Shown: piece after piece, positions 9,518 to 17,943 of the stretch
Numbering within the stretch: position 1 is the first letter of the stretch
Layout of the letters: each line of letters begins with the position of its first letter
NCBI RefSeq assembly: GCF_900105215.1
Contig: NZ_FOIP01000002.1
Location: 806,001 to 870,000 of the forward strand
Length of the DNA stretch: 64,000 nt
Direction of reading: 5' to 3'
From: Lacrimispora sphenoides
GTDB lineage: Bacteria; Bacillota; Clostridia; Lachnospirales; Lachnospiraceae
The notes under the pieces: generated by a model
Told to the model about the DNA's origin: nothing
The model's input: the letters and a program-made list of their open reading frames with translations, nothing else
Database searches by the model: none
Program-made: the position numbers and the translations under genes

Positions 9518-9586
9518 AAAGGGTTCCTCCTTTTGGAAATTTGTATGTCACCGGTTATCCGATGCATTGCTATTTGTTCTACATGT

Positions 9587-9629
9587 AATATAACACACAT
9601 TGTTAGCACTGTCAACGGGTGAGTGCTAA
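9587..9629 (-). promoter_or_regulatory. hsp20 promoter with CIRCE (HrcA) operator
   Basis: On the minus strand TTGACA (9615-9610), a 17-bp spacer and TATATT (9592-9587) form a strong sigma-A promoter. TTAGCACTG-N9-GAGTGCTAA at 9603-9629 is CIRCE with one mismatch to the consensus inverted repeat, and it covers the -35 box. Confidence 0.92.
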
Positions 9630-9713
9630 TTGAATTGTGAAAATTTTGTGACTCATACAAAATAGACACCGGTCCAGGAAAAATATCGAACTGTTTCTGA
9701 GAGTCGTGAGCTA

Positions 9714-10205
9714 TTATACAATCTCTATGTCATCATCATGGAGCATATAAATTCCCAATATAAAGATAATACAACACAGCTCCGTTGATATATTATAGGA
9801 ATCTGTTATAAGCTGTTTCCGCAAAGACATCATGTGGGTCATTTTTCCTGCTTCAATACCATTTAGAAATATAGTGAACTCTCTCTGTTTATCCTGTACT
9901 ATGACAATATCGCCGGAAGCCAGCACTGATTTTTCTGCCATAGGTGGCCTGAATAGACCCTTCTGTACGATGTTTCCATTCTCATCCTGAGCATATTGGA
10001 ACCGGCATTCAGATATGAAGCCGTCATTCCCCTTTATCTTAATTTTATTTCCGCATTTTTTTACAGTATATAAAATCTTTCCGCCCATATCAAGAAATTC
10101 CATTTTTGCGCCTTTAAAATAGCTTTGTTTCCATTCTCCAATGACACTGTTGTTTTCATCGTAAACAATATATTTTTTTAATTTCTGCCTGACAATCAGC
10201 TTCAT
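9714..10205 (-). CDS. LURP-one/tubby-like fold hypothetical protein
   Basis: 163-residue protein rich in beta strands, starting MKLIVRQKLKKYIVYDENNSV. This pattern, with repeated short strands and FLDMGGKILYTVKK, resembles LURP-one-related (YxjI-like) proteins; the match is by eye only. The last 25 residues are hydrophobic (CCIIFILGIYM). Its start overlaps the stop of the upstream chromate-transporter gene by 4 nt, so it is the third gene of that operon. Its role with the transporter is unknown. Confidence 0.55.
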   Translation of the reverse strand: MKLIVRQKLKKYIVYDENNSVIGEWKQSYFKGAKMEFLDMGGKILYTVKKCGNKIKIKGNDGFISECRFQYAQDENGNIVQKGLFRPPMAEKSVLASGDIVIVQDKQREFTIFLNGIEAGKMTHMMSLRKQLITDSYNISTELCCIIFILGIYMLHDDDIEIV

Positions 10206-10771
10206 AATCCTCCTCCTATCAAAGAAACAGTGACCTTCATGACACCTGCTAGTAACATGACCCAGATCGGGTTCATTTTAAATTTCTGCAGTAAGATTAT
10301 GCATATGCAAAATATAATAATTAAACTCCACCGGGTATTCGCTAAATTTACAGATAAATTGCCGCCCCAGAATGCAGATTGCAAAATTGATATACCGGCA
10401 GCCGCTACCATTGCCACAACCGCGGGACGCAAGGAATTTAATACTCTCTGAAGTACGGTCATTTCTCTGTATTTGAAATAGAATTTTGCAATTAGCGTAA
10501 TCATAATGCAGGAAGGAAGAATACAGCCAGCAGTCGCAACCATTGCACCGGGAATCCCCGCTATTTTAATGCCTACAAAGGTTGCCGAGTTCACTGCTAT
10601 GGGACCTGGCGTCATCTGGGATATGGTAATCAAATCCGTAAACTCTGTCATGCTTAACCATTTATGATGTGATACGATCTGACTTTGAATCAGCGGCATG
10701 GCAGCATAACCGCCTCCAAAACTAAATGCTCCTATCTGGAGAAAACTCAAAAAAAGTTGTAAGTAAATCAT
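10202..10771 (-). CDS. chrA: Chromate transporter family (CHR) half-size subunit
   Basis: 189-residue membrane protein made of one CHR domain: FLQIGAFSFGGGYAAMPL near the N terminus and ISQMTPGPIAVNSATFVG, the two family signatures. Half-size CHR proteins work as pairs, and the partner is the next gene upstream (4-nt overlap). Family members export chromate by proton exchange, but in anaerobes without chromate stress the true substrate may differ. Confidence 0.88.
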   Translation of the reverse strand: MIYLQLFLSFLQIGAFSFGGGYAAMPLIQSQIVSHHKWLSMTEFTDLITISQMTPGPIAVNSATFVGIKIAGIPGAMVATAGCILPSCIMITLIAKFYFKYREMTVLQRVLNSLRPAVVAMVAAAGISILQSAFWGGNLSVNLANTRWSLIIIFCICIILLQKFKMNPIWVMLLAGVMKVTVSLIGGGL

Positions 10772-11334
10772 TTTTTCCTTCCCTCCATTTCAAACCAAGT
10801 CCGGAGAATTCCTGTTAAGATACACACAAGCACCACATATACTACGTTCACGTTTAAGAGGAAAGTGGCTATAAAAGCTCCGATCATAATTAGATTTGAA
10901 CTTTTACTATGTCCCTGTACAACGCCCCGCGCCATTTCATAGACTACGGAGGCAATCACGGCCCCAACTCCCGCCTGCATTCCTTCAAGCATCAGGCTGA
11001 TCATTGCATTGTCTCTAAATGCTGTGTAAAAAGCAGAAATAGCCGAAATGGCTACAAATGGCGGAATAATGGTTGCAATGATCGCTGTTATGGTGCCCGC
11101 GGTTCCAGCCAGCTTATAACCTACAACAACAGCACCGTTTACAGCGATGGCACCAGGGGCTGACTGGGCAATAGCAATTAAGTCCAGCATTTCATCATTT
11201 TCGATCCAATGGTATTCATCCACAAACTTTTTCTTCATCAAAGTGACGATCACGTATCCGCCGCCAAAAGTAAAGGCACTTAAGTACAAGGTGGATATAA
11301 ATAGCTTTAATAAAATTTGTTTTTTCGTTTTCAT
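10768..11334 (-). CDS. chrA: Chromate transporter family (CHR) half-size subunit
   Basis: 188-residue partner of the downstream CHR gene, with the same two signatures (LSAFTFGGGYVIVTL and IAQSAPGAIAVNGAVVVG) and about five to six hydrophobic segments. It is the first gene of a three-gene operon; an AAGGAGG site precedes the ATG. It is transcribed away from a LysR-type regulator gene, which probably controls it. Confidence 0.88.
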   Translation of the reverse strand: MKTKKQILLKLFISTLYLSAFTFGGGYVIVTLMKKKFVDEYHWIENDEMLDLIAIAQSAPGAIAVNGAVVVGYKLAGTAGTITAIIATIIPPFVAISAISAFYTAFRDNAMISLMLEGMQAGVGAVIASVVYEMARGVVQGHSKSSNLIMIGAFIATFLLNVNVVYVVLVCILTGILRTWFEMEGRKK

Positions 11335-11353
11335 TTTTCGCCTCCTTACATTT

Positions 11354-11420
11354 ATTATATTTACTGTTGATTATTAAGTAAAATAGTATTATTCTATTAA
11401 ATATATAATGATTTCATTAT
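11354..11420. promoter_or_regulatory. Divergent chrA / lysR control region
   Basis: On the minus strand TTTACT, a 17-bp spacer and TATAAT (11382-11354) form the likely chrA promoter. AATAG-N7-CTATT (11382-11398) overlaps its -35 box. At 11405-11420 ATAATGATTTCATTAT is a near-perfect 16-bp palindrome with the T-N-A spacing used by LysR regulators, just upstream of the regulator start. Confidence 0.55.
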
Positions 11421-11439
11421 GAATTGAAAGGATAAGATC

Positions 11440-12321
11440 ATGACCCTCCGGCATATTCAAATTTTTGTTTCTGTATACCAAAACGGAGGCATTACTAAAG
11501 CATCAGACGCATTGCATTTAGCGCAGCCATCCGTAAGCCTTGCAATTAAGGAAATTGAAGAATACTATGGCATCCGTTTATTTGAACGGATCGGAAGACG
11601 TATCCTGCCGACAGAATGCGGAAGCGAATTTTACAGTTATGCGCTTCATATCGTTTCACAATTTGATGAGATGGAAAAGAAAATCCGTAATTGGGAAACT
11701 CTCGGTACTTTAAGGATTGGGGCAAGCATAACCATTGGCACGCATGTTTTACCCGGTATCATAAAGGAAATGCAGCTGTTATTTCCAGATCTTACAATCG
11801 AAGCAGTCATCAAGAACTCAGCTGCCATCGAGCAGCATATTCTTGATAATGGTGTGGATATCGGCTTGATAGAAACGGTTCCAGAGCAGGAGAATATGGT
11901 TTATGAGCCATTCATGGAAGATTTTTTGTGTGCGATTGTATCTCCTTCCCACCCTTTGAACAAAAGAGATCACATTACACTTACTGAAATTGCAGATTAT
12001 GATTTGCTGATGAGGGAAAAAGGAAGTGCAGGCCGTGAGATATTAGAGGGCTACTTTTCCATGGAACAATTATCAGTACATCCACTGTGGGAAAGTACCA
12101 GCACACAGGCGATTGTAAAGGGTGTCTCTTCAGGCATTGGGATTTCCGTCCTGCCATATCTTCTCGTTGAAAAAGATATAGCCGAAGGCATTGTGAAACG
12201 GGTACCAATAAATCCACGCTTAAAAAGAAACTTTAATATTATTTATCATCGCAGCAAATATCTGACTTCAACTATGAACGCTTTCATGGAGCTCTGTAAA
12301 ACGTATGGCAGGGAAGTATAA
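11440..12321 (+). CDS. LysR family transcriptional regulator
   Basis: 293-residue regulator. The N-terminal winged helix-turn-helix (about 1-62, with ASDALHLAQPSVSLAIKEIE) is followed by a periplasmic-binding-protein-like effector domain (about 90-290). It resembles the CysL/CysB-type subgroup in length and layout. Divergent placement next to the CHR operon suggests it controls that operon. The ligand is not known. Confidence 0.88.
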   Translation: MTLRHIQIFVSVYQNGGITKASDALHLAQPSVSLAIKEIEEYYGIRLFERIGRRILPTECGSEFYSYALHIVSQFDEMEKKIRNWETLGTLRIGASITIGTHVLPGIIKEMQLLFPDLTIEAVIKNSAAIEQHILDNGVDIGLIETVPEQENMVYEPFMEDFLCAIVSPSHPLNKRDHITLTEIADYDLLMREKGSAGREILEGYFSMEQLSVHPLWESTSTQAIVKGVSSGIGISVLPYLLVEKDIAEGIVKRVPINPRLKRNFNIIYHRSKYLTSTMNAFMELCKTYGREV

Positions 12322-12341
12322 TTTTCCCTGCCATACGTTTG
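12301..12341 (+). terminator. Hairpin overlapping the lysR stop codon
   Basis: ACGTATGGCAGGGAA and its exact complement flank a loop that contains the TAA stop. The 15-bp stem is strong, but only TTTG follows it, so termination efficiency is uncertain. Confidence 0.55.
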
Positions 12342-12399
12342 CAGCGGAAAATCATATCATTCCGGCCGCTGCTAGTTTTAATAAAGAATTGAATCCCCA

Positions 12400-12428
12400 T
12401 TGAATGTACGGGCAGGAGATGGTAGAAT
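12400..12428 (+). promoter_or_regulatory. Promoter of the Cys-cluster protein gene
   Basis: TTGAAT, 17-bp spacer, TAGAAT, 40 nt upstream of the ATG at 12468. Confidence 0.5.
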
Positions 12429-12467
12429 AACCATGTTTGCTAAAAAGAAAGTTGAGGAAAACTATTC

Positions 12468-13124
12468 ATGAAACGGGAAATCGATTGGAAAGAGATCTCA
12501 GATGGAAAATTATATAGCTTAAACGATATGGTAAAGGCGGATTGCGGCGACTGCAAAGGCTGCTCGGCCTGCTGTCAGGGGATGGGGCAGTCGGTTACCC
12601 TGGATCCCCTTGACTGTTTCCGGCTGACGGTAAATCTTAATTGTACTCTGGAGGAACTGCTGGCAGAGAAGCTGGAACTTCATGTGGTGGATGGAATCGT
12701 GCTTCCAAACTTAAAAATGGGGGGAAATGAGGAAAAGTGCGGCTTTTTAAACCAGGAAGGGCGATGCGGGATTCATAGCATCCGGCCGGGAATCTGCCGC
12801 CTGTTTCCCTTAGGGCGGATCTATGATGAGCAGGGATTTCAGTATTTTCTCCAGGTACATGAGTGCAGGAGGGAAAACAGGGCAAAGGTCAAGGTACGCA
12901 AATGGATTGATACCCCTGATGCAAAGCGGTATGAAAAGTTTGTGTCTGACTGGCATTTCTTATTAAAGCGGCTGGAAAGAAAGCTGGAAGAGGATGGAGA
13001 TCAGACCTTGGCAAATAAAATCAGTATGTATGTTTTAAAGCAGTTTTATCTTATGCCCTATGACAGGGACCAGGATTTTTTCGATCAGTTTGGCAAAAGG
13101 CTTGAAGCCAGTTCTTTCTTATGA
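12468..13124 (+). CDS. YkgJ family cysteine-cluster protein
   Basis: 218-residue protein with the YkgJ (UPF0153) metal-binding pattern: CGDCKGCSACC near residue 25-35, then EKCGFL, GRCGIHSIRPGICRLFP. These cysteines are thought to hold a zinc ion or an iron-sulfur cluster. The function of the family is not established. The C-terminal third is helical and less conserved. It lies 54 nt upstream of pyrF without a terminator and may be co-transcribed with the pyrimidine genes. Confidence 0.83.
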   Translation: MKREIDWKEISDGKLYSLNDMVKADCGDCKGCSACCQGMGQSVTLDPLDCFRLTVNLNCTLEELLAEKLELHVVDGIVLPNLKMGGNEEKCGFLNQEGRCGIHSIRPGICRLFPLGRIYDEQGFQYFLQVHECRRENRAKVKVRKWIDTPDAKRYEKFVSDWHFLLKRLERKLEEDGDQTLANKISMYVLKQFYLMPYDRDQDFFDQFGKRLEASSFL

Positions 13125-13178
13125 TAGAATTGGTAAGAATAAAAAAAAATAAGGGAAAAGAGATCCAAGGAGGAAGCT

Positions 13179-14096
13179 ATGATCAGGCAGTTAATAGACA
13201 AAATTCAGAAAACAAAAGCCCCAATCTGCGTAGGTTTGGACCCCATGTTAAACTATATACCAGAGCATGTTATAAAAAAGGCATTTGAAGAATTCGGTGA
13301 AACTAAAGAAGGCGCTGCGGAAGCTATTTGGCAGTTCAATAAAGAAATTGTTGATCATGTTTATGATCTGATCCCATCCGTTAAGCCACAGATTGCCATG
13401 TACGAGCAGTTTGGCATCGAAGGCTTGAAAGCGTATACAAAGACTGTTAACTATTGCCAGGAAAAGGGGCTTTTCGTCATTGGAGATGCTAAGAGAGGAG
13501 ATATTGGTTCCACATCAGCCGCTTATGCTACAGCACATATCGGGCAGGTGAAGGTTGGAAACAAAAGTTTTTCTGCTTTCGGTACAGATTTCCTTACGGT
13601 CAATCCATATTTGGGGACCGATGGCGTAAAGCCCTTTGTGGATGTATGCAAGGAAGAAGACAAGGGACTTTTCGTTCTGGTGAAGACCTCTAATCCTTCC
13701 AGCGGAGAATTCCAGGATCAGCTGATTGGCGGAAGGCCGCTGTATGAACTGGTTGCAGAAAAGGTTGTGGAATGGGGAGCAGACTGTATGGATGGCGCTT
13801 ACAGCAATGTGGGAGCCGTTGTAGGGGCCACCTATCCGGAGATGAGCAGGATTCTCCGCAAACTGATGCCAAACACCTATTTCCTGGTTCCGGGATACGG
13901 CGCCCAGGGAGGAACGGCAGAGGATCTAAAGCCATGCTTTAACGAGGACGGCCTGGGAGCGATTGTAAACTCCTCCAGGGGAATTATTGCAGCCTATAAA
14001 TCTGAAAACTACGCCCGGTTTGGCGAAGAGCATTTCGGTGAAGCCTCCAGACAGGCGGTTATTGACATGGTCACCGACATCAACAGGGTATTATAG
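13179..14096 (+). CDS. pyrF: Orotidine 5'-phosphate decarboxylase (type 2)
   Basis: 305-residue enzyme that converts OMP to UMP, the last step of de novo pyrimidine synthesis. The catalytic GDAKRGDIGS motif is at residues 102-111 (Lys105). Its length and the VGLDPMLNYIP start place it in the longer type 2 PyrF group. An AAGGAGG site precedes the ATG. It is followed after 9 nt by pyrK. Confidence 0.96.
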   Translation: MIRQLIDKIQKTKAPICVGLDPMLNYIPEHVIKKAFEEFGETKEGAAEAIWQFNKEIVDHVYDLIPSVKPQIAMYEQFGIEGLKAYTKTVNYCQEKGLFVIGDAKRGDIGSTSAAYATAHIGQVKVGNKSFSAFGTDFLTVNPYLGTDGVKPFVDVCKEEDKGLFVLVKTSNPSSGEFQDQLIGGRPLYELVAEKVVEWGADCMDGAYSNVGAVVGATYPEMSRILRKLMPNTYFLVPGYGAQGGTAEDLKPCFNEDGLGAIVNSSRGIIAAYKSENYARFGEEHFGEASRQAVIDMVTDINRVL

Positions 14097-14105
14097 GGGG
14101 ATCGC

Positions 14106-14882
14106 ATGGCAAAGGTAAAGGAAATGGCAGTGGTTGCCAGCCAGACACGGCTGGGAGATGATGTATACAGTATGTGGATTAAAACAAAGGATATCACTGC
14201 CCAGGCAGAGCCGGGACAGTTTGTTGACCTATATACAAAGGATGGCGCAAAGCTTTTGCCCCGCCCCATCAGCATTTGCGAGACAGATAAGGACAAGGGA
14301 CTTTTAAGGCTGGTGTATCGGGTAGTAGGGGGCGGAACGGAAGAGTTCTCCCATTACAAGGAAGGTGATTCCGTAGAGGTCCTGGGACCTTTGGGCAATG
14401 GATTTCCCCTGGAAGCCGGTACAAAAGGGAAAAAGGCATTTTTGATCGGCGGCGGAATCGGAATTCCACCTATGCTTGAACTGGCAAAGCATTTGCCTTG
14501 TGAGAAACAGGTGGTACTTGGATACCGGGATGCCCTGTTTTTAAATGAAGAATTTTGTCCATATGGAGACACTTATATTGCAACAGAGGACGGAAGCACC
14601 GGAACGAAGGGCAATGTTTTAGATGCAATCCGGGAACAGGGCTTAAAAGGCGATGTGATCTTTGCCTGCGGTCCTACCCCCATGCTGAAGGCTCTTAAGG
14701 CTTATGCTCTGGATAATGAAATAGAATGTTATCTTTCCCTGGAGGAAAAGATGGCCTGCGGCATTGGAGCCTGTCTTGCCTGTGTATGCAAAAGTAAGTC
14801 AGTGGACGAGCATTCCATGGTTCACAATAAGCGTATCTGTAAGGATGGTCCGGTATTTAAGGCTGAGGAGGTAGAATTTTAG
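14106..14882 (+). CDS. pyrK: Dihydroorotate dehydrogenase B, electron transfer subunit
   Basis: 258-residue FAD and [2Fe-2S] protein that passes electrons from dihydroorotate (through PyrD) to NAD+. An FAD domain (RPISICE) comes first, then an NAD domain (IGGGIGIPPMLELAK), then a C-terminal cysteine cluster CGIGACLACVCK plus a distal Cys for the iron-sulfur centre. The stop codon is immediately followed by the pyrD start. Confidence 0.96.
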   Translation: MAKVKEMAVVASQTRLGDDVYSMWIKTKDITAQAEPGQFVDLYTKDGAKLLPRPISICETDKDKGLLRLVYRVVGGGTEEFSHYKEGDSVEVLGPLGNGFPLEAGTKGKKAFLIGGGIGIPPMLELAKHLPCEKQVVLGYRDALFLNEEFCPYGDTYIATEDGSTGTKGNVLDAIREQGLKGDVIFACGPTPMLKALKAYALDNEIECYLSLEEKMACGIGACLACVCKSKSVDEHSMVHNKRICKDGPVFKAEEVEF

Positions 14883-15785
14883 ATGAATACGAAAGTGAAT
14901 CTGGCCGGAGTGGAGCTTAAGAATCCGGTTATGACTGCTTCCGGCACCTTTGGTTCCGGTGAGGAATACAGCGAGATGATTGATTTAAATCATTTGGGAG
15001 CTGTGGTTACAAAAGGCGTGGCCAATGTGCCATGGCCAGGTAACCCCACGCCCAGAATCGCGGAAACCTACGGAGGCATGATCAATGCCATCGGCCTTCA
15101 GAATCCGGGAATGGAAGTTTTTATTAAGAGAGATATTCCATTTTTAAAGAAGTACGATACGAAAATCATTGTCAATGTATGCGGAAAGACCACAGAGGAT
15201 TATATCGAAGTTGTGGAGCGGTTGGCGGATGAGCCGGTGGATATGCTGGAAATCAACATTTCCTGCCCTAATGTGAAAGAGGGAGGAATCGCTTTTGGAC
15301 AGGATCCCAAAGCGGTAGAGGCCATAACAAGGGAAGTTAAAAAATATGCAAAGCAGCCGGTTATCATGAAGCTGAGCCCCAACGTAACGGACATAGGGGT
15401 AATGGCAAAGGCAGCAGAGGCCGGAGGAGCAGATGTACTGTCCCTTATTAACACCTTAACCGGTATGAAAATTGACATTAACCGCCGCACCTTTGCAGTC
15501 GCCAATAAAACAGGAGGCTTATCTGGTCCGGCTATTAAGCCCATTGCAGTACGCATGGTATATCAGGTGGCCAATGCGGTGAAACTTCCCATTATCGGTA
15601 TGGGCGGGATCATGAATGCGGAGGATGCCATAGAATTTATTCTTGCAGGAGCTACGGCTGTTTCCGTTGGAACAGCCAATTTCCGGAATCCTTATGCAGC
15701 GGAAGAAGTAGTCAGAGGCATAGAGGATTACATGAAGAAATATGACGTAGAAGATATCAGGGATCTGATAGGAGCTGTACGGTAA
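14883..15785 (+). CDS. pyrD: Dihydroorotate dehydrogenase (NAD+), catalytic subunit
   Basis: 300-residue class 1B FMN enzyme oxidising dihydroorotate to orotate. Visible motifs: NPVMTASGTFGSGEEY at the N terminus, NISCPNVKEGG with the catalytic Cys of class 1B enzymes, and the FMN phosphate site IIGMGGIMNAEDA. It works as a heterotetramer with PyrK, encoded just upstream. A strong terminator follows, so the pyrFKD unit ends here and pyrE is expressed separately. Confidence 0.97.
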   Translation: MNTKVNLAGVELKNPVMTASGTFGSGEEYSEMIDLNHLGAVVTKGVANVPWPGNPTPRIAETYGGMINAIGLQNPGMEVFIKRDIPFLKKYDTKIIVNVCGKTTEDYIEVVERLADEPVDMLEINISCPNVKEGGIAFGQDPKAVEAITREVKKYAKQPVIMKLSPNVTDIGVMAKAAEAGGADVLSLINTLTGMKIDINRRTFAVANKTGGLSGPAIKPIAVRMVYQVANAVKLPIIGMGGIMNAEDAIEFILAGATAVSVGTANFRNPYAAEEVVRGIEDYMKKYDVEDIRDLIGAVR

Positions 15786-15828
15786 CAGCATTATTTTGAA
15801 TGGATTTATTGTATTCATAGAAAAACCC

Positions 15829-15864
15829 AGGCCAGGAGTATAATCGCTCCTGGCCTATTTTTAC
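15829..15864 (+). terminator. Terminator of pyrFKD
   Basis: Perfect 10-bp stem AGGCCAGGAG/CTCCTGGCCT followed by ATTTTTA. Confidence 0.87.
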
Positions 15865-16069
15865 CATTGATAATGCTTTACCTTTCCCAATAATAACTGA
15901 TGCTATTGTTACAATACAGTTTAGACCGACCAGTTTGTTAATATTATTTTCTAAAACTTTTAAGGGATATGTCTATTAAATTATTCGACTATTTTTATCA
16001 TTTAACATATAACATTGATAACAGAGAGTATTTATCTATAAAACCAACAAAAGCAAAGGAGTTGGTTGC

Positions 16070-16166
16070 ATGACCCAGAAAATGGTTTACAATTAAAATT
16101 GGCAATAGATTGTATGCCCATAAGGGTAAGTTGGACAAATGGTTTACTAAATCAAATTTTATATGA
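16070..16166 (+). pseudogene. Remnant of a Tn916-type excisionase (xis)
   Basis: After an AAAGGA site the ATG at 16070 opens MTQKM and then hits an early stop. In the shifted frame from 16086 the sequence reads as an excisionase C terminus: KIGNRLYAHKGKLDKWF, ending at 16166. The helix-turn-helix core is missing, so an internal deletion has fused the two ends. It precedes an integrase remnant in the order typical of Tn916-like elements. The about 200 bp between the pyrFKD terminator and this point are AT-rich and hold nothing I recognise. Confidence 0.7.
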
Positions 16167-16261
16167 TTGTTAATTGAAAATACGTATTGAGTATGGTAAA
16201 ATTAGGGACGGATGTTCTAACAGTATTCCTTTCCCCGAATTTACGCAGGAAGGAGGACATA

Positions 16262-16806
16262 TTGGTTAAATCACTCAAAGGGAAAGAACTTGGAAAAGGT
16301 ATATCTAGGACGATGTACTTTATCAATCCAAGTTTGTTAATAGATTTGGCAATAGGCAGACTATTTATGGTAAAACAAACAATGAAATATTCAAAAAACT
16401 ACGTTCTGAGCAGTATGAAGATGAAAAACAAGTCAATGTCGTCAAAAAGAATATTACGCTATTACGCTTAATGAATGGTATCACATATAGTTGAGCATTT
16501 GTAAAAATAGTTGCAGAAATTCGTCAAAGGGATCTTACGCTACTCACTATAAACGGATAAAAGAAGAATTGGGTTGGAGAATATGTTATTTTCGTAAAGA
16601 TGGGAAATACTTATTTGAGAAGCAAGGTACCAAAACAAATAATGGAAAAAGAATTATACCTCTGACCTAGCTGTCATGGCGTTAAAGAGGCAGAAAGCGC
16701 AGAAACAGGATAATATCTTTGAGGAAAAAACGCTGGAAGGTTATGAGAATCTTGTATTTGTTACGAAAAGCTATCAGCTTACACAATTGTTTCTTGTCTA
16801 AGAATG
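16262..16806 (+). pseudogene. Decayed tyrosine recombinase (Tn916/ICE-type integrase)
   Basis: Pieces of one integrase can be read in order in different frames. First is VKSLKGKELGKGI (from TTG 16262), then NRFGNRQTIYGKTNNEIFKK and SEQYEDEKQVNVVKKNITL, then LNEWYHI, a stop, and SSKGSYATHYKRIKEELGWR. After a large deletion come YFRKDGKYLFEKQGTKTNNG and KRIIPLT, a stop, then ALKRQKAQKQDNIFEEKTLE and GYENLVFVTKS. At least three frameshifts, two stops and loss of the core and C-terminal catalytic region (no R-H-R-Y set) make it non-functional. It lies between pyrD and pyrE, marking an old insertion. Confidence 0.85.
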
Positions 16807-16922
16807 TTAGGTAAATAGAAACATGCTTAAATGATTAAATGGTGTAGTAATGGTGTAGTAGATCAAGTTCAATACATATAGAAGAGATTGTAAAGTGCAT
16901 GAAATAAGGAGAAAATGACAAT

Positions 16923-17600
16923 ATGGAACAGTATAAGCAGGAATTTATTGAATTCATGGTAGACAGCAATGTCCTTAAATTTGGCGACTTCACATTGAAA
17001 AGCGGAAGAAAATCCCCGTTTTTTATGAATGCAGGTTCTTATGTGACAGGAGCACAGCTTAAAAAGCTGGGTGAATACTATGCAAAGGCTATCCACGATA
17101 ATTTTGGTGATGATTTTGATGTTCTGTTCGGGCCGGCTTATAAGGGAATCCCCTTAAGCGTTACCACTGCCATCGCTTTTCATGAGTTGTATGGAAAGGA
17201 AATTAAGTACTGCTCAAACAGAAAAGAAGAGAAGGACCATGGCGGTGATGCCGGGATCCTCCTCGGAAGCCCCATAAAGGAGGGAGACCGGGTGGTGATC
17301 ATTGAGGATGTGACTACTTCCGGAAAATCCATTGAAGAGACCTTCCCCATTATCAAGGCTCAGGGAAATGTGGAGATTTTAGGCCTTATGGTTTCCTTAA
17401 ACCGCATGGAAAAGGGAAAAGGGGACAAGGGAGCTTTGGATGAGATCCATGAAAAGTATGGATTTAAAGCCGCCGCCATCGTTTCCATGGCAGAAGTTAT
17501 TGAATATCTGCATAACAGGGAGTATAATGGAAAAGTTATTATTAATGATGGTATAAAAGAGGCCATTGACGCTTATTACGAAGTCTATGGTATAAAATAA
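16923..17600 (+). CDS. pyrE: Orotate phosphoribosyltransferase
   Basis: 225-residue enzyme joining orotate and PRPP to form OMP. The PRPP-binding motif VVIIEDVTTSGKSIEE is near residues 122-137, and the N-terminal KFGDFTLKSGRKSPFFMNAG is the family hallmark. An AAGGAG site lies 11 nt before the ATG. It is separated from pyrFKD by a terminator and a dead recombinase module, so it must have its own promoter, which I could not place with confidence. Confidence 0.95.
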   Translation: MEQYKQEFIEFMVDSNVLKFGDFTLKSGRKSPFFMNAGSYVTGAQLKKLGEYYAKAIHDNFGDDFDVLFGPAYKGIPLSVTTAIAFHELYGKEIKYCSNRKEEKDHGGDAGILLGSPIKEGDRVVIIEDVTTSGKSIEETFPIIKAQGNVEILGLMVSLNRMEKGKGDKGALDEIHEKYGFKAAAIVSMAEVIEYLHNREYNGKVIINDGIKEAIDAYYEVYGIK

Positions 17601-17609
17601 TCCCTTCCA

Positions 17610-17700
17610 GGGATACTTTTATGCCCAGAGAGCATGGGCGAGAGAGAGGAAACACCCTACGGGTATACCTTAATGCCCAGGGAGCGTGGGCGAGAGAGGA
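17610..17700 (+). repeat. Two-copy direct repeat, period about 51 bp
   Basis: Units 17610-17650 and 17661-17700 are near-identical. Each holds ATGCCCAGRGAGCRTGGGCG followed by AGAGAGG, and the GCCCA/TGGGC parts can form a small hairpin. The second copy ends at the ribosome site of the 49-residue membrane protein gene, so the repeats lie in its 5' leader. Confidence 0.75.
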
Positions 17701-17713
17701 AAGGAGACTTGGT

Positions 17714-17863
17714 ATGGAAAGAGTTTATAAAACGATGAGAAATATTGGAGCTTTAAGCATTGGTGTTGGAATTGTAGTGACAGTTATTGGAATTGCCGCC
17801 GGGACCATATCAATTATAAACGGAGCGTTCTTGTTGAAGAGGAAATCTGAAATTACATTTTAA
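17714..17863 (+). CDS. Small single-pass membrane protein
   Basis: 49 residues, MERVYKTMRNIGALSIG onward. One transmembrane helix of about 22-25 residues (about 13-38, Gly/Ile/Val rich) is followed by a basic LLKRKSE tail. I start it at ATG 17714, which has AAAGGAGA upstream; the frame is open further upstream but that part is made of the direct repeat. A terminator follows. No family recognised. Confidence 0.65.
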   Translation: MERVYKTMRNIGALSIGVGIVVTVIGIAAGTISIINGAFLLKRKSEITF

Positions 17864-17873
17864 CTGTTATTAT

Positions 17874-17926
17874 AGGAGAGGATGCTGGTTGAAAGGTGTT
17901 GCTTTAAGCAGCCTCTCTCTTTTTTG
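17874..17926 (+). terminator. Terminator after the small membrane protein gene
   Basis: AGGAGAGG-AT-GCTG pairs with CAGCCTCTCTCT, and a TTTTTT run follows. Confidence 0.7.
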
Positions 17927-17943
17927 CGCGAGTAATGAGCGGA

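Noticed and set aside
16187-16471. 94-codon frame between pyrD and pyrE as a gene
   Set aside because: It is a chance open stretch across the decayed integrase; the integrase pieces lie in it only partly and in other frames.
16838-16859. Direct repeat AATGGTGTAGT as an attachment site
   Set aside because: The two copies are adjacent and not at the ends of any element, so they cannot be called att sites on this evidence.
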